This document shows positions 1 to 14,200 of a DNA stretch of 64,000 nucleotides, in pieces; the stretch's first letter is position 1; each line of letters starts with the position of its first letter. A model generated the notes under the pieces. The model made no database searches. It was given only the letters and a program-made list of their open reading frames with translations, and was not told the DNA's origin. This stretch comes from Acanthaster planci (lineage: Eukaryota; Echinodermata; Asteroidea; Valvatida; Acanthasteridae): contig NW_019091391.1 of the NCBI RefSeq assembly GCF_001949145.1, forward strand, positions 1,415,303-1,479,302, read 5' to 3'. Made by a program: the position numbers and the translations under genes.

Positions 1-2048
1 AACGATTATATCACAAAAATCACACGAAGCCCTCGAATAAAATTGTTTCCATCTGAATGTGCACAAAAATTACCTTCACTCTGTCACAATGGCAAGCTTT
101 TTGAAATATGTGACGCGCGAATTGCTGATTGTCGCATGCAACAAAATAATAAGTGGTATTGGCTATTACTTGAATTAAAACATGCTTACCTCAATAAGTG
201 CAATAACTGCCTACCTTTTTTCGTTTCAGTCTATAAGATTTATTTATTCACATTTATAATGTGTAGGTTTCCCTCAGACAATATGTGTACGTTACTTTTT
301 ACAATAAATATAGTTTTCAACTACATAAACGAACCTGCTAAACTTTACAGTTACATTTTATCGACAAGTTTGTTGAGAAAGCAAACTGTCCTTTCAGAAG
401 TATCACGCAATATTCATAATGAATTGGAAGCGAGGAATAAAAGTAAGACAAAGCGGTAAAGTTCATGACATCACTGCAATGATTATGCATTAGAAGCCGA
501 GAAAGCTGTAAAGGGGAATTTCGAGAAGAAAGTCCCGTTCTGTGGAAGGAAATCGCTGGACAATTAAGATGTCGGAAAGTCTTGACCTTTGGCACACATC
601 ATATGCTCCCAAGCGTATACTCCTTGACCGTTCTGTCAAGACACTTGGACACTGCTTGAACAAATGATACCTAATGAATACATGACAGCCGCGCCTTGAC
701 CCGAAAACAACGGAGAATACAAACTACGTGTATAGGGAACTGTTTGTCACATAGACCTCAAACATAATAACGTCACGCTTTTGTTCACATTATATTGCGC
801 TCTTTTTTTGGGGGGGGGGCGCTGGTGGATCTTGTCTCACATCACTTGTTTTAGGAAAGCGCCTCATTATTTGAATAAAGCTTGGTGTCATTATGTTGTG
901 ACGTTTATTGCTTCTTGTACTGGATGACCAAGGCGTACATAAAATGCAATGACGTCATGGTTTGCTGAGAAGCCAGGGATGAACTTCAACTGCATGCTGC
1001 AAATTACCAGAAGAAACTGCAGTATTTACCATCTGTTTAAGGGTCAGGGTTTGTTTCTGCGCTGCTTCGAAGTTATCCGCGATACCCTCTCTACCCTATT
1101 AAGTTTTACACTGATAGAGTTACAAATCGGCGCAAAAAGAGACTCGAATCACGTGCTCACGTTTCCACGCGCCTAAATACTTGACAGTTTCCACCAGCAG
1201 ATGGAATAAACTGATAAATGTTCTTCTAAAGGAAGATAATCTCTCTCTTGAGAGAGAGAGTTAATCACACTATTGACTCTGTCAATCAAGATACTAAGAT
1301 GCAGACCGGAAAAGCGCAGTATAGGTTAATGTGTAATCATCTACACTACCAACAATATTATCAACATACAAACAACTACGATCCTCGGCAATTCTGCAGC
1401 CAGCAAAAAAATTAGTTTTTAAAAAAATGCTTTCATGAACTGGCCCTCAAAAGAGTCCATCAAACAGAAACAGAAACGTCTTTTCTCACTTCTGTATACT
1501 AATACAAGTCGACCACCATCATGCTGGTAGCCATTAGATAGGAAATCATCTCTGATCAAAGCTCTGATAGTACTTAGTCTTAGTACTCCTCCATTACTCT
1601 ATCTGCCTGTCGCTGTTAAACTTGGTCACTCCACTTTTCGTTGGTCCTCAGCATTCAGATTTGGACATAAGTGGGCGCTGTACTATTTTGGAATCACCAT
1701 TAAAGTAAAATTTTCCCGCCCCCACATGCCAATGGCGGAGGCTAATTTAACTACGTTCTGCTTGAATCTGCATGTGACCTATAGGTCCACAACGAAAATG
1801 CACGAGCGGCTGGGTTAAACGTAGGTTTACCCACAGTGCTTTGCCCTCTTTTCACACTATTCTTGCAGAGATTGGCAGCCGTTTCCAGCTGTTGTTTTAT
1901 GGAAGCGGTACGAAGGAGTATATATTGTGGCATGCACATTTGCACAATCTCACAGCGCCCTCGGTTGGTCCAAAATGGCTATGTGCCACCGATAAAAGAA
2001 ACAAAATAACTTAAGTCTATGTACAAAACAAAAGAAAAACAGAGTATG
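1..2048. other. 3' flank of EGF-ligand gene, no gene seen
   Basis: AT-rich sequence downstream of the minus-strand EGF-ligand gene. The open frames are short and show no codon structure or recognisable domain. Visible items are a run of ten G at 810-819, a CT/GA palindrome near 1235-1261, and a possible minus-strand AATAAA at 904-909, about 1.1 kb past the stop codon. That signal could serve the EGF-ligand transcript, but the distance makes the assignment uncertain. Confidence 0.5.
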
Positions 2049-2252
2049 CTAAACGACGCTCGATCTTGCCGAGTCTCGATGCGAAGTGTGCTCCGTGAAA
2101 TCCACGCTTGCCCTGTGGGACACAGGCTGGTGGGTTAGCACCTCTGTGAGGAGCCGATACTGGGTGGAGCTCAGCGATCCCTGTCTCGACTGTCTGCCCT
2201 CGGCGTCTTGAAAGACGATCATCTGTTGGGCGCCCTCCTCAACGTTGATGGC
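2049..2252 (-). CDS. EGF-ligand exon 6: C-terminal cytoplasmic tail
   Basis: The acceptor is tcctttcgttatgcag and the phase is 0. It encodes 67 residues beginning AINVEEGAQQ and ending SARSSVV, then TAG. The tail is rich in Ser, Gln and Arg with two Tyr-free basic/serine patches, and no catalytic motif is seen. Assignment to this gene rests on phase, strand and order; a further small exon between 4696 and 2252 cannot be excluded. Confidence 0.65.
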   Translation of the reverse strand, partial: AINVEEGAQQMIVFQDAEGRQSRQGSLSSTQYRLLTEVLTHQPVSHRASVDFTEHTSHRDSARSSVV

Positions 2253-5200
2253 CTGCATAACGAAAGGAGACAGGACGGCGCGTTTAACGAAAAAGATTCC
2301 TCTCGTTTTGAAAAGAGCTCCCTCTGTAAACTTTATTTTCGTTGCCATGAAAATAATAGACCTATCCATTTATAAGCAGTGGGTTCTATGCGTTTTAATT
2401 TTGTATTCTTTTAATTGAGATTTTAATTAATGTTTTTAAATTTATTCTCTACATGTTTATATGTATTTTTTATCTATGCTGTCTGTATCCCATCGCTATT
2501 TTTGTAATCTGTGTCCCATTTTCGGTTTTGCCTTTTACGTTATTTATTTCAGATCAAACATAGTATATTTCTTCATTGGGTGGGCGTGTGGGAGAGTCCT
2601 GTTTCTGTATGGATTTTGAATTTTTTTCTCAAGGGTTCAGTGTTTATAATGTATTTTTTTCTTGTTTCCTGTTCGTCAGAGTGTCTAGTGTATGTTTTAA
2701 ATTATTATCCTGTATTATATGTTTAATTGTTTGTCCATGTATGTTTAAAGCTTTTTTCTTTCTGTTTTGTTACCTTGTAAATGCGCCTGGAGGGCTACCA
2801 GATTTTTTAGGGTAACTTATTAGCAATCCGGCAGGGGCGCTCTTTTGTCTTTTTTTTGGTCATTTCATTGTTTGACCTGCGAAATAATAAAGGAAATGAA
2901 ATAAAATGAAATGAAATTAAAAACGCCCCGCCCCATTTTTTTCTGGCCAATCACAACCGTGAATTTATATCTGACATGCGTGCACGCAAGTCCAACATGC
3001 GTGCACGCGCGTACGGAGGCCTCGTGGGCGCGTCTAGTGTAAAGTATGAGTTAAGTGCTCACGTACGCAGTGAGCGGGACTCATTGGCTCGGTCTCGTAC
3101 AGATGATAGTTTGGCGCCGTGTGAATTATGCGAACTATAATGCGAGGAAGTTCTCGCCCAGTGTGAAGTTGCCTCACATTATTAGGCAGTCATTATTGAA
3201 TTGCATCTCTGTTATGATGTCATTGTGTATACGGGAAATATGAATCACAGTCACATTTATAATTGGATAATGAATTCAAGACTGTATCGGCTCATCGCAT
3301 GCATCGGTCGCCTGGGATGAAGGTGGCAATTGGAAATGGTAGGGTTGTTTCCCGTGGGAAGAATAAGTCATCGTTTTCAGGGGGGGCTAGGGTGCAAAGA
3401 TAATTGGGCACGGGTGTTGGAAACTCATCAATAATCACAGTTGAAAGCATGCTTCGTGAGGAAACGGGCATTTTGTCGGGTGCCCTATATGCTCCACGAT
3501 CGAGTTATAACTTCGGTGTAGCACGTGCAGACCGTAAAGCGGGCCTCCAAATCATTTGCACCAGTCTCGTTCTATGGACAGGAGTAGGAGTCTGCGTCCA
3601 AAAGTCATGGCTGCGGCTGGCAATAATACACTCCCTAAATCAGTGACTATAGAGGCTGCATCCATTTGCCACAGGCGTGTATTAGCGGCAGCCGCAGCCA
3701 AAACTTTGGGACACAGCCTCACAGGCTACTTCACAGAAATAATTTAGTCAAAAGGTGTGCTTGCTTGGCAGTTGGATTTGGATCGGTAATACCAACGCCG
3801 GTTCGCTCCATCCATTACGCAGATTCTGGTGTAAGTAAACCAACGACGTATCACTGATATGATTCGGATCCAGGTGAAACAAACAGGCTCAAAGACTTGT
3901 TTATTTGGCCCATGAAATCAGGCAAGGGGTGCATACTGAAAGTTCGCCGGTTGCTGAGCAAATTCCTAGCAAATGGCAAACGTACTTCTTCGAATCTCAA
4001 CATCTGTGATATGATGGCATCATTTTCTTTTAAGAGATTGATATACTGCTCTCTTTATCGATACTTGACCTTGTCAACGATTATTAACAGCTAATGAAAA
4101 GCAAACCTTCTTTGTTTGATTTGTTTTTTAAAAAACCCGGTGTTTGCTTTTTCTTTGTCTAACTTATTAACCTTTGCCCTATGAAAATTACATCTGATGC
4201 ATTTTATGTCAAATTATGTGAATATTTATGAGATATTACTTTAGCAAAGGGCACAAGGGAGAGGGGACATTCTCACTTATCTCCATAATAATTGGAAAAG
4301 AGTATTTCTTTATCTCGTCTTCAGTCAAAAGTGCAACCGCCAATGGGAGACTTTGAGACGCATGGTGGCGGCAGACACAACTGTCCTTTTGTTTGATGTG
4401 GGCATGCGCGTGCTATTCTAGGAATGCCTGTTAGTTCTGAGCACTTATACGGAGAAGGACCGGTTTGTCTGCCACTACCATGCGTCTCAAAATCTCCAGT
4501 TACCGGATGATTATAACTGACAATGCAAAAGATTAGGAAAAAATGTTGAGTTTTAAAGGTGGGCCAAAGATGACAAGATAAACCCACGGAATGTGTACCG
4601 GTACCCCGGATTGCAGAGATAGACGGTGAAGAAAGTATACCACTACGCTAAACTCAAGCTGTCCAATGGGGCTCAAGCTATAGTTCGCCACTTACCGAGT
4701 TGTTGTTTAATCTTGAGATGCCTGGGAGTGGACTGTTTCTCCGGGACGGTGTGGAGGGGTAGCGCTCCTGTAAGTATTTCAGAGTCTTCTCAACTTCTCT
4801 CTTCCTTTCCCGCCAAATAGAATTCCTTTTAAAAAAAAAACAAGTCGAGGCAAAGAATGTAAACATTTCCAAATTGCCATTTCCGATGGTTATATAATAT
4901 AGAAGCTCTCATCAAGGAAAAAAGGTTCAGATTTCAATTTCACGTTCATCGATATTAGGGCAACTGGCAAAAAAGTCATCCAGTCTGAACAACAAAAACG
5001 GTCGCTTTTATAGGTGCGTGTGTCAAGGAAAGCCCAAACCTTCCGCAGTGATCAACTAAGACCACAACCAAACTATACAACCGGTTGGCGACGGGCTGAT
5101 CTAACTTACACATTATTAAATGAATGAGGGTGTATGTAAACATGCTGACGAATTTAACAGCGAACTCACTTGTATCTGATGTAAGCCATTATGCAGATGA

Positions 5201-8200
5201 CCGTAAGAACAAGAAGTGTGGACATGATGACAGCTATAGCTAGAGTTGTGTCGTTGATGACAACTGGGCGATCTGAAACGCAAGCAGAAATGACGTTAAA
5301 ACACTGACTGGTGATACCTTGACTTTGATGAGACATTGCATCAAAATCTTTGTGATATAAAAATTCCGATCTCAATCGGATACTCACCCTCTGCTTGCAA
5401 AGCTGGATCGACATGTTCACACCTTTCACCATAGTAGGGATAATTGCATCTGAAACAGGCGACAGGGAAAAGGCCATTCAAAATAACTTGGGCATTGATG
5501 ATCCAAAGTGGTTAAAATGACAGTTTGGGAGAATTGTCAAGTTGACTCGTTTACTTGTCATTGAAATACCTCGTTGATCTTGGGGCCATTTTTGGACCTG
5601 TATTTGTCGACAGAATCATTTCATCTTTGTTGGACGAATTTTGAGACCTATAGTTTGAGCAAGAGCAGTCATGCAATGACACATTGGTTGCTCAAGTTAT
5701 TCTGTCCATGTGCATCGCATTTTAATGAACTGGTTCATGTGATGAAAAAGTGTTGTTCTTCGATCTTTTTAGCCCGATGCGATTTTGTTCCCCAATTTTA
5801 CCGTGTTGTTCGTTTTTCCATTTAGACAGGATACTTAAATCGAAAGCTGTGCTTGTTACAGCCGCGCAACAACAAGATACAAGTGATGAAGGGAGCTGTA
5901 CATTGAAAACCGTTTTCGTCTGCATTTTTTTTGGGGGGGGGGGAGAAGGCGTCACATAGATGTAAACTGAAATTCTGCAATTCTCAATGTGGGTGGGATT
6001 TCGCCAGCCACACGCGCTTGTAATTTTACTCTCCTGCGAATGGAACGCTGCAGGGTGTCGTGCCAGGTTGTCCGGTTCCATTCCAACACTCGGAAACCCG
6101 AGGGTCGTATCTACTTACATGCAGAAGTACTTATCCTGGTTGATCCAGACTGCGCACGTGCCTCCGTTGAAGCAATAGTGGTTGACGTACTTGGGTTCTG
6201 TGCACAGACTCCTGTGGTCGTCTTCCGGCAGGGTATCGTTAGCTGTGAAGAAAAAAAAGATCAGGAGAAATAGAAACGTGTTAAAGACACATCATCCGGA
6301 TGTTGGACTCGGAATGAGATGTTTCCAGGGAGGCAAAATTGGGGACAAAAACTTCCAAGCAAACAGTCTCCATGATGAAAGTAAACTGGAGATGAAATTG
6401 CGGGGCTTTAATTGGACGTTTCTTTTCGTTGTCTTCACCAAAGCTATGACATGTTATTATGATTACTGTACGCCGACTTGGATGTCCATTCGACCCTGGA
6501 ATAAAGTGGTGACGGTTGGCTATGTTATGGTGTCCCTTTTTGCTTTGCCAAAACTCCACCTGCCTTGAAATTTACTTGCATGAAAATTACTTTTGACTGA
6601 GAAAACTGACCTACAAAAATGGTGGATGGGTATACAAAATGCTCCATGTTTTACAACGAAGGAAATCAAATACGAAAATGTTCAATGAGAGAAAGTCTTG
6701 CATATTTGCCGGGTTATTGTACTATGCCACCGTTTAGCCTGGGCGATCTTTACGAATTCGACACCTCAATCTCTACCTGTCCTCGATATGGTTTCCGTGA
6801 AGTTATTACTGTTTCTTTGCACAGCATACTTTGTAAGTTGACGATCTTCCTCACTGCGATTTCCTGCTATCGGATGCAGATATTGTTTAACTTCCTCGAC
6901 CATGATACTACCAAGGGGGGCACTGGGTTACCCAAATCTAGTCCATTCCTCCATCTGCACGTACCGTAAAGTTATGAAACACTTCTTGTACTATTTTGGG
7001 ATCAATATAAGCCAATACAAGCACTACCGTGTTTCCTTCTTCTCGAAAGCAAAATTAAGCAGCACAAAATGTACAAATTATAGCGAGTACCAATGAAAAT
7101 CCCCATTCAGATGTTGTAAGTGAAACGTTTCAAAAATAACTTTGGCAGCACCGTGTTTTGCATCCTCCAACGAATCACTTTGCCACGCCCCGGCCCCATG
7201 GACGCGTTATCTTATATAGTAAAGGTTCAAACGAGATGTGCACGTGCGCGTGTTAGACTAACAAGCTGATTAATAACGCCGAAAATCGACCATCTCTTCC
7301 TCTAAAAATAGCCCACAAGTTTAGTCACGAGACCCAGCATACGGTTATGATGCTTGTTAATTTAGAAATTTAGAAATAAAAATTCTGCTCGGGTGCCAAA
7401 GAAAATAAAGGGGAAATTGATGAAAAGGAAGTACAACCTCGTTCCACTGAACCGTGATGGGCCCAATTTGTAAAGTTGAATCAACGGCATTTACTTTGTA
7501 GCTTCAATATGCAGTATGTTGGATGCCGATCGTTTGGAAACACGTGGGTGCCCTTTTCATGCGTAATTCTTGATGTAAGCAAGCTTGTACCGTGGCTGCG
7601 CAGCGAATTATACAATGAAGAAAATCACGCTACATCAGGAAATATAATTATTGTTGCAAACTTGAGGTCGCTACGCTAACAGTGCGCGACTGCCTCTACA
7701 CGTTTCTGAATGGCAGTCATAACCGGACACATGGTACAGACAAAGCATGATCGATGTGAAGAACATCGTGTCGTACAGTTAACCTGCAGTGCAGAACGAC
7801 TACCGACTCAGTAGTGTAATATGAGGGGGGGGGTCGGTGAGACAAATTGAGACGCGTGCGAGACCTCAAGGACTGTAAATATTTGGGACCAAAGATCGTG
7901 CTAATTTTGAAAATAAATACCCGCAAGACCAAGAGCATCTGGGAAGCAAACTAAAACTCAGCTGTGTCTATTATCAGAGACACAATACTATAGGCTACAT
8001 AAAATGGAGACTATGAAGAGGAAGGTCACAAAATTGTTGGCAACTGGTTTTAAAAAATGGAAACTTGTAACAGTAGCTTAAACCTTTCAATTTCACTTTC
8101 AGCGTCACGGATACAACGCTGTAACTTACAATACGGCATGCCACCGTGACGGGTCAGCGCGCTACAAAATAATACCTGCTCTCGTCAACAGGCTACATTG

Positions 8201-11200
8201 GACTTGAAAGGGTTATATTGTCAGCCTCATAAAAGGACACACCAAAGGAGATGGGGAAAATGAAAGACAATTTGTTTACCCTCGCCTGGGTTATTTTGAA
8301 ACCGATTCAGCGTGTGTGGTAAGGCCCAGAACGACAATAAACACTGTGGCCATGTTGAGCCGTGTTGGAATGCTAGGTGCAAAACACCAACGACAACTTT
8401 AAGTTTAAACGACTGTTAGATATTATTTACATCTTGAAAAATAATTATATATATAAGGAGCTTAAGTGGAGCAAGGATTGGGGGGGGGTTGAAAAGACAC
8501 ACGGATACATTTTTTCGGTTATGAAAGTTTAACTGTAATTGATATTTGAATGTCACATGCATGCTTAGCTCTGTGGCGGTGGAAAAATTTCATGATTAAC
8601 AAGTCGGATTTATGCAGGCATGCACACAGGCCTCCGATGCCCGGAGGACGTGTGTCATCATCGCTGCATACAGATACCCTTCGTTTACAGAGCACATTCG
8701 ATGGCATGACACGAACTTGGCATTTCTGCGGTTCGTCTTGCAAGATGACACTCAACCTGTTCCCGCGTTCCATTCACTTTCGGTGAGACTAGACATGCTC
8801 GGAAACTGCGGCTGTCATGATTGTCAGTTAACCCCCCACCGCTGTCAAACTAGCCACACCCACATAAGACGGTACATTATCATAATCCACATAGTGTCTC
8901 TGCAAGTTGCCAAAAGGCTTACAATTATCACAATAAGCTGGGAAATTATTTATTTGTTGGAAACTTTAACGGTTGGTGCAACGAGCCTCCAGCGTTACGT
9001 GTGTAAATGAACAGTAGCAGTGTCGTGGCAACTTGATCAGGATTTTATTTTTCACGGTTAAAATGAGTGACCAATGCGCCGCGTGCACTTAGAGGCTAGG
9101 CGTGCCGGGCGTAGAACCCGCACGTACCACAAATCGATACCGTATCTGTTGATTTTAGGCTCGAATCCAGCACACGGACGGAGGCAGGTTGTTACGGACT
9201 ATACATGTATAATAAGGTAACGATCGCGCACTACCTACGGAGGGCCATGCATGTCGATTTTGTAGTTCTCTGACCAAGCTGATGGAAAATATCAAGAGCA
9301 ACGCTGGTTAAAGTGCCGGTTCAACAAGAAGTCGGAAATATACAAAACAATGATCATGGGAGGCTAAATCTAAAAAAAGAAAGAGTCAAATTTGTGTTGT
9401 TGAAAAGAAAACTGATTGCATGAATATTAACATCGAGACCTTAGATTGTCTTTGTTGAGAAGTAACGACATGTGAAGTGAACCATGGTCCTATTTTTCGT
9501 ACAGAGCGCTTTCTCAGTGAGTATTTGCATGGCAACGAAGCACCCGAATGAGAAGAGATCTTTACTTCTTTGGGAAAAACAAGACACGGGAAAAAAATTA
9601 AAGCCAAAGTTCTTACTTCCCCAGTCCAGCAAGCCTTGGATGTTGTCAATGTACACCCATCTCATTCTCGGCGAGGCGGTAGAGGCCATTTCGATCCACA
9701 AGAACTCCAAAAAGATACGAAGATGCGGAATGTGACTGTTCCGGCTCGACTAGTGATGTAATCCCCGCACTGCAGAGAGGTGTGCCTCTGATGTAAGACG
9801 AACGAGCTCGAGAAGGAAGCAAGGAGACGTCTTCACAATTAAGCAACTCCTGAAGAGGTTGCAATCTCAAGAGGCACCGTAGAGAAAGTGACGATTTCAC
9901 GGCTCTGTTCGGTGCTACTGGCGGCCTGAGGAGGGAAAAAATTCCACCGTTCTTGTCTGAGCGCGTCACACGTGTGTGGGCTTGTGTCGCAACAGCAACA
10001 CGAGCGCCGTCTATTTATAGCCAAGCCTAGACTCCCACCCCAGCCGTCCGTGCCCGCCGCTCTCGTCGAAAGGTCACACCCACTTTGCGTGCAGCCATCA
10101 AAAAGAGCTGAATGAACAATGGCGATGTTATAACCGGAAGCACCGCTGTATGGACCTCTTTTTCACCGGAAGTCTAGTGGTACGTCTAGCGTCGTGACTA
10201 GAATACGCAGAATTCTCGCGTATCGTTAACCTAATGACCTTGTACTGGAAATCCGGATCCTGAGTTGAAACGTATCAGCCATCAGACAGACCTATCGTTT
10301 CGCCATTCTCTTTACTAAGTTTCACGATGACTGGAGTTTGACGCTCTGTATTGAAGCCGTGTTAATGAACACGTATTTCGACACCGGTCACTGTTCTCCA
10401 ACTAGCTGTGAATACCCTGGGTCAAATTCCATCACAATGTCAACAATGACAAACCTTGCTAAGGAGGTTTGTCTATAGAAACAGCGCATTTAGTTTGGCG
10501 ACCACGTGCTTCGCGTGATACAAGCGTGTTCCGATAGCACTTGCAAACGGGTGCCAGTTATACATCTGCTGAGAAATAAGGTTTTAATAATTTGCACCGG
10601 GACTTATCTTTGCCACTTCAAACATTGCGTATGAATGCTGGAATGCTTTAAATTGTAGGGATTTCAGTAGACTGACTTGGTGGCTTGGTCCAGTTTTCGA
10701 GTCGCTTCCAAGAAAGACGTGCACTTTGTGATGTTCTGTCCTCAAAATTTTCCAAATTAAAACACCAAACGTCAAAAATACCCAAATGATTTATAGTTAT
10801 TGTTCCTTACATTATGAAGCATTTGATTTCTCATGTTTTAGTTTGATGTTATTTATCCGCCTGTTATGCAGTTTTTGACAAAAAGCTGGAAAAGTTGACA
10901 CTGCTCTGAAACCTTGACCTCGAAAACTTTCCCCGGTATGCATGCATAGTGGATTTGGTGGTAATGGAATACGGCCAGGATAATATTTTTTGTCAATGAA
11001 AAAGTTTTCTGGAGATATATACCCTTTTCACTCGAGCATCTTTAAACCTTCACTGGTTATCCTTCAATCTATTCCTTTCCACCTAAGAGGAAAGTTAGAC
11101 AGACAAATCCCAGTTAACATATTGTTTGCACGTGCTACCCATCGGCCAATGCAGAGTAACAATAAAATCGGAAGTACTTTTTTTTTTCTCTCTCTCTCTC

Positions 11201-14200
11201 TAGTTTCTTTTTTATATCCGGGAACAAAGGGAAAGGTATGCTTGGAATGCACGGCAGGATCGCTGCCGTTGGGTTAGGTTAAAGAGTGATCTGACAACGT
11301 GTATAGCCGAGATCCAAGCAGTGAGACCCGGCCCACATGTGGGAATTGTTCCGCCCACTCATGTTCTACTCTATTTTCACAGTGGGATTTTTGTTTTCTC
11401 TGCAGATCCTCTCTTTAAAAAAGATTTGAACCAAGCACTGAGACCGTGATACCGATGAAATTCATCGTTGTATTTTATACCGATTTGATCTCGATGTAAG
11501 ACCTATATTAAATTGACAACGGAGTCAATTAAAACTTTGAACCACAGGGTTGGAAGGGTCTGTTCATTCTTTGTTGAAATTCCAGGATACGTTTTAAACA
11601 TGAATAATAGAAATTGTGATGTGGCACTTTATAAAAGTTAGAAATGAGGGCACTTCATCGGTAACTTTCTTCAATATGCAACAGAAGCATGGAAACCACA
11701 CGTGGGATTTGACTTTATCCGTAACGGAAGTTATTAATTTGTAGCAGACTTGCAAATCCGTGTATTTGAATTGTTTATCTGTAATCAGTTTACAAAAATT
11801 CGAGTCTTCAAGTAACCACAGTGCGAGTATCTCACAGACTCTGTTCAAGTCCATCATGGATGATTTTTCTTTCATTTTAGACATTATTTATTCATAAAGC
11901 TCCAAGAGAGCTGCGCGGCTGTATATATAGCTTCAAAATTTCCCCGAGCGCCTTGAACCAAGACTACGAGCAAGACGGACATACCGACGGGTTCCCACGG
12001 ACACGTGAGCGGTTGCCAATGTAAACAACTAGTCGTCTCCTCCGAGTCGACCTCGTACCAATACCGCGCGTGAGAATGACGTCATACCTATAACCATTCA
12101 GCCGATTCAGGTGATGACATCATGAAAAAGACGTGGTTAGAACGAGTCCGAAAATAGACAATTTCATCATCAAAAACTGTTGAAATTGTACAAAATCGAT
12201 CTCAGGATTTACTTTATTCGGACACACGTATAGGCTAGGACTGAGACATGAACTGTGTTGACCATGAATTTTAATTCATCACGTCAGTTCTCGTTTTAGC
12301 CATCGGAAGTGGTACTGTTGATCTCAATAACTGTTAAAGTTAAAAAAAAAACTTTCCTTTTTCGCAATTGTACTAACTGGCACCGACTGGTAGTCAAAAG
12401 GTCTTAAAATGTCCTGTGTCCGGCCTTCCGCAACGGAAAAAAATGTCTAAGCTGTGCGTTCATCCTGTGATCACAACTTGATCTCTTATTTCTAAACATG
12501 GAAAACGAGGACTGGACTAGGTGTAGAGTGAGTTCGAGTGAAATTAGAGTGAGGAACTTTCCCCCGAATTCGTCTTTTCACAGTCGGAGGGAGCGAATTT
12601 TCACTATTTGGCATTAGAGGGTGCCAAGTTTATCTCGTTTGGGAGTGAAAACACACTTATTCTATATCCCGCGAGTGAGAGGGGGCAATTACTTTGCGCG
12701 CTTCCGCGGATCCCCAAGAATGTTTACACAACTTCTCAACCCCGTATCTGTTTACTTCCTGTCCATGCATCCAATAGTATAAACACACGAGGCAATTTTG
12801 ACATTCTTTTTTCTCAGTTAGAAAGTTACAGGCCACACTTGACACGGCGTGACATTGCATTTTTTAATTCCCCCGGTGAGAGTAGATGTTGCAATCGTAT
12901 TTCATCATTCGTCTGGATTTTTCTCGAATTCGGCTCTGCTCACGTTTCTGTTTGCTTTGACATGATGCAATGTCATAATGGAAGTGGAACAGAGGGTTAG
13001 GGGTGCACTTCGGCCTTCGTCATCCCTCAGTCCAGTGTGGAGAGAAAGTACCCCAACGACGCCATTATACAATATTCACGAAGAGTCTACAGGTGATCCA
13101 AGAATAGCAATTTCCAAAGCAAATAAGATGATTGCATTGCAGATGCAGGCTACCAGTATGTCTCGCATTGTATCTCGCTCGATTGGTCCCTAGCCAACTT
13201 GTGCTGATTTACTTGGTACATACTAAACTTTGCTGTGCTTTATCAAGTGCGGCCTTGGTTTTTTTTTCATCTTTTAGGGTCCATTGCTCATCGTGATGCA
13301 ATCATGCATGTCAACGACATCAAAACATGGCCATTTTCAGCAGATTGCCACACGCTTTAAATTTACCGCGTGCTGCGTTCACAGTCATTTTCGATAACTG
13401 GCATAGCGCCCTCAAACGGCCGTGAAGGCCATTCCGTCTACGGTGCGTTTTGAGGGAAGTTAGGTGCCATCTAAGTCCAGTGACCTAGTACTGCAGTGAG
13501 GGAGGACTCCCACCACTCTTCATAATGCTATTTATTTTCAAATATTCATTAGGCTTTCAGCAGTTTCAAGAATGACTCGGTATTATCTACCAATGAAGGC
13601 TGTTCATAAATCGCAATGACAATGTCGGAAATAACATAGTATCTGGTTGATTTAACCTTGCCCTCGATATTTTTTCTGATATCACCACAGTGCATTGTTT
13701 CCATTTTAAGTTACACTTTTGAGTCATTTTGACACCAAATTTGTGACAATCGGACGTACCGTTCTCGCGCAGCGCCCATTTTACCCCCGAGACAGCTAAA
13801 AATGTTTACTTTATTTCCTCTGCCACGCTCAATGCGTTCGGGCTGAAACGCGTGTGGCCTTGAACTTCATATGACCACAATACAGAACCAGATGTCAGAT
13901 GAGTTGAATTTTTGGTTCTGATAAGGAGTGTCTTCTCGTGCACAATAAGTTAAAAAAAGTTAGTCCAAGGGGGTGTGTGGGGTGGAGAGCAGAATCCCCC
14001 CCCCCCCCCCCACTGTGAGGCAGTCCATAATAACCCGGCGTGTTTTTAGCGCAAAGCGACAAGATTGCATGATCGGCCTTTGATACTCCATCTATCAACG
14101 CAAGAAAGGCGCAGTGATGATAGATCTTGTCATCTTGACAGCAAATGTTTCCTCGTGATTCATGGGAAGGGTTTAGCTTGAAGCTGGTCTTGTGAGCTGG

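Noticed and set aside
12608-13000. 130-codon plus-strand frame
   Set aside because: Composition looks random, there is no domain or splice context, and it lies within intron 1 on the opposite strand.
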